From Acanthochromis polyacanthus (lineage: Eukaryota > Chordata > Actinopteri > Pomacentridae): a DNA stretch of 64,000 nucleotides. Location: contig NC_067117.1 in NCBI RefSeq assembly GCF_021347895.1, positions 18,447,858 through 18,511,857 of the forward strand, given 5' to 3'. Positions 60,690 to 64,000 of the stretch are shown one piece after another (position 1 is the stretch's first letter; every line of letters starts with the position of its first letter). A program made the translations under genes and the position numbers. The notes beneath the pieces were generated by a model. It searched no databases. It saw only the letters and a list, made by a program, of their open reading frames with translations, and was not told the DNA's origin.

Positions 60690-61148
60690 ACTAATAACCT
60701 TTGCAAAGTGGTTTTAGGGGCAGCCTTATCTTCTAAAAATGAATGTTTTGAGGGAAACTCGTTTTCTCCCACATTATGTTTGTTCACAACATATCATAAA
60801 TATGTTTGTAATCAACATATCTTTGCAACTCATTTAAAGCTTTACTTCTTTTTAGTCAACTAATCATGCATTTGGTTGGGCGGGACTTGTCACCTTGGAA
60901 ACCCAAAAAATAGAGAAGCTTCACACATAATGTAAAAGGGTCTTTTTTCACCCAAATTGTGATATTTTCCTCAACTTTCACTTAACAGCAAGCCAAAACA
61001 AAAGTCAACAGCGAATGATAATGAAACTTAAATCTATGAAGAATGGTCTCACTCTAAACGGAAATTGCAGCCTCCTGGGAGTAAACTTGTTCTCAGAAAC
61101 CAGTTTTCTTGTGTAGGAATCTAATTTTTGTGAGACAGGGTTGTTAAG
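60690..61148. mobile_element. Unclassified TIR repeat, family copy 4
   Basis: The left side has AATGAATGTTTTGAGGGAAA. The right end in reverse reads ACAACCCTGTCTCACAAAAA, then TTCCTACACAAGAAAACTG. The interior includes GGGCGGGACTTGTCACCTTG. The ends match copies 1 and 2. Confidence 0.6.
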
Positions 61149-62382
<1,234 letters not shown>

Positions 62383-62542
62383 AATATGTGCAATATGCTC
62401 TCTGTAGATCAATGCAGTCCTGTAGGCAGAAAGACCAAAGAACTTCTTCTTTTGGTGTCCGTTTAATAACCACTGATTCTGCTTCCTTTGCATTTGACTC
62501 CTAGATGAACTATGTTGCAGTTACAGATCAGTCTGAACACAT

Positions 62543-62564
62543 ACACACACACACACACACACAC
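62543..62564. repeat. (AC)11 microsatellite
   Basis: A 22-bp perfect AC run, 165 bp downstream of the longer CA tract. Confidence 0.97.
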
Positions 62565-64000
62565 TATTGACCTCATAGCTGTCCAATGCTATCAGCAAAT
62601 GAAAGCTACCTTTCTATTCTAGAAGTAGAATAGAAAGTTTGCAAGCTACTCTCCTCACATTTTCTATAATGGCCCCCAAGAGACCAAGTCTGTGTAGGAA
62701 AAAGTTGAAGTCAGAGAGGTGTGCACTATAAGGAGTCTCATCAGTGCTGCAGGTATTAGAGACACAGTCCTCAGTGATGCCTCATCTTCAGCTCACACAA
62801 GGCACAATTTAAGAAGTGCAGCAATATCTGTGTGGCCTCAACTAGCAGAAGAAAAAAAAAGCTCATAAGTGAGAACAGTTCCGCTAAAAATCTAATGCAT
62901 AAACTATAAGCAGATCATTCCCACCGCGTCACCGAGTGACTTTCATTAAAGAAAACTGTGTAGTGTGAACAGCCAGTATGTGTGGTTAAAGCGTGATGCT
63001 CCCTATTGCTACACAAAACTGAACTCTGGTGCTTGTTAATCTTTAAATCTCACTATTTCCTTTCTTTTTGTTCTGTTTCTTGTTTGTTACCAGGCACAAT
63101 AGCATCAGTGGTATTTCTTTCACACTGTGACTTCATAGTAATGTGTAGTCGTGGAAACACGCGCTGTAGCTGGAACTACTACAATGGTGGTTTGAGTAGT
63201 TTGGCAGCTGTTTACACTGAAGATGGAAGTAGTCCGACCCATGAGTAGTCACGTAATAATGTGAATACTGGCTTTATCTACCTAATCACCAGGACTTAAT
63301 GGGTTTTTCTTCTTCAGAACCTTATTTATTTCTGAGTTTTTAGAAGCTAAATCATCCAACTGACTCCTAAACTATTCCCTGAACATATGATTAGTTTATC
63401 ATAGCAGCCACAATAATGCATGGCAGCAACTTCAGAGTCTTCACCATGCTGTAGTGTTGCTAAATCTCAGAACTAAAAAGTTAGGAATGCATTCACAGAG
63501 GGTTTGTACTCCAATAAACTAGCTTCATCTATCTAATTAGTGTATAACCTGCAGTGGTAACCTGACATTACCTCCTAGGCCAAGTAGTCTCATGTGCATT
63601 ATTGGTTTTACTACATTATTTTTCTGGATTATCTGTCAAATTTGAAGAAATCACAGATCAACACACACCCATTGTGTAAGAGTCAGTCCCAAAGATTCAT
63701 ATAATAGTTTTAATAGGATTCGAGATGCCATCCTTCTTTGTATGAGAATCAGAAAAGTTACTGTAAAATGTCTTTGCCTTTAAAAAAAAAAACAATTCTT
63801 GTAAAAGTAAAATACATATTTGGAAACAGTATCAATTAAGTATGTGGAGGAGTGTACCCAGTCAGGAATGAAAAATGCATCTAAACTGGAAAAGAAAGAT
63901 CTAGGAAGTGCTAAAAGATTCTGTTCTGATGACCTGAGCGCGCAACGTGGACATGAGCGCAGCAGATCTGAAGATTGTCCAGTCAAGCGCTTACAAACAA
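62565..64000. other. No recognisable gene; CpG-containing right edge
   Basis: It contains a 12-bp perfect hairpin at 62610-62637. The last 70 bp (63930-63990) are unusually rich in CpG for this window (GAGCGCGCAACGTGG), which could be the edge of an exon or promoter continuing to the right. Confidence 0.4.
62610..62637. repeat. Perfect 12-bp hairpin
   Basis: CTTTCTATTCTA and TAGAATAGAAAG are exact reverse complements with a 4-base loop GAAG. Confidence 0.93.

Noticed and set aside
63540..63600. CACTGCAG|GTTATAC as the end of copine exon 1
   Set aside because: The translation does not resemble the VEITVSC segment, and a stop lies close upstream.

Overview
This window looks like vertebrate, most likely teleost (percomorph-type) nuclear DNA. 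It is AT-rich and CpG-poor. It has long CA/GT microsatellites, Tc1-like transposons of kinds common in fish, a tRNA-derived SINE, LINE 3' ends, hAT-type and other TIR elements, and a rolling-circle (Helentron-like) composite. There are no operons, long bacterial-type ORFs, CRISPR arrays or rRNA genes. Almost every ATG-to-stop frame in the window is a chance frame or lies in a repeat.

The one gene that can be identified with confidence is a copine on the minus strand, closest to CPNE5 (next best CPNE8). Five consecutive small exons are visible: 40090-40130, 39668-39714, 33705-33808, 26716-26755 and 23309-23385. All have canonical GT/AG borders and matching phases. Joined, they give 103 codons of the first C2 domain (C2A). 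The first coding exon, expected above 40130, was not found, nor was anything downstream of the first C2 domain, expected below 23309. If the model is right, the whole window is probably the inside of one large gene, with a first intron longer than about 24 kb and another intron longer than about 23 kb.

Layout: 1-5235 has no recognised feature. A non-autonomous Tc1-like MITE (5236-5510) and an internally deleted Tc1-like element (5543-6840) lie almost end to end. A TIR repeat family has copies near 7.3, 23.5, 53.0 and 60.7 kb. At 14104-14654 is a 551-bp TIR element with a perfect 9-bp target duplication that carries a fragment of a RecQ-like helicase reading frame. A 135-bp GT microsatellite is at 20.3 kb. 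Deleted copies of a second Tc1-like family are at 21.8 and 52.0 kb. A hAT-type element with a nested SINE is at 24.36-25.09 kb. The intron between copine exons 33705 and 26755 is about two-thirds filled by a 4.5-kb composite of two head-to-tail rolling-circle (Helentron/HINE-like) copies. A LINE remnant (45.6-46.4 kb) and a SINE with a perfect 16-bp target duplication (46.6 kb) follow, then CA microsatellites at 49.9 and 62.3 kb and a LINE tail at 55.4 kb.

The most interesting unexplained items are three. One is the helicase-carrying TIR element. The second is the Helentron-like composite with its nested tandem duplications and tRNA-like insert. The third is a 195-bp, GC-rich, cysteine-containing, splice-bordered open segment on the plus strand at 53978-54172 that I could not assign to any protein family. 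Family assignments rest on recall of conserved protein and repeat sequences; no database search was possible.
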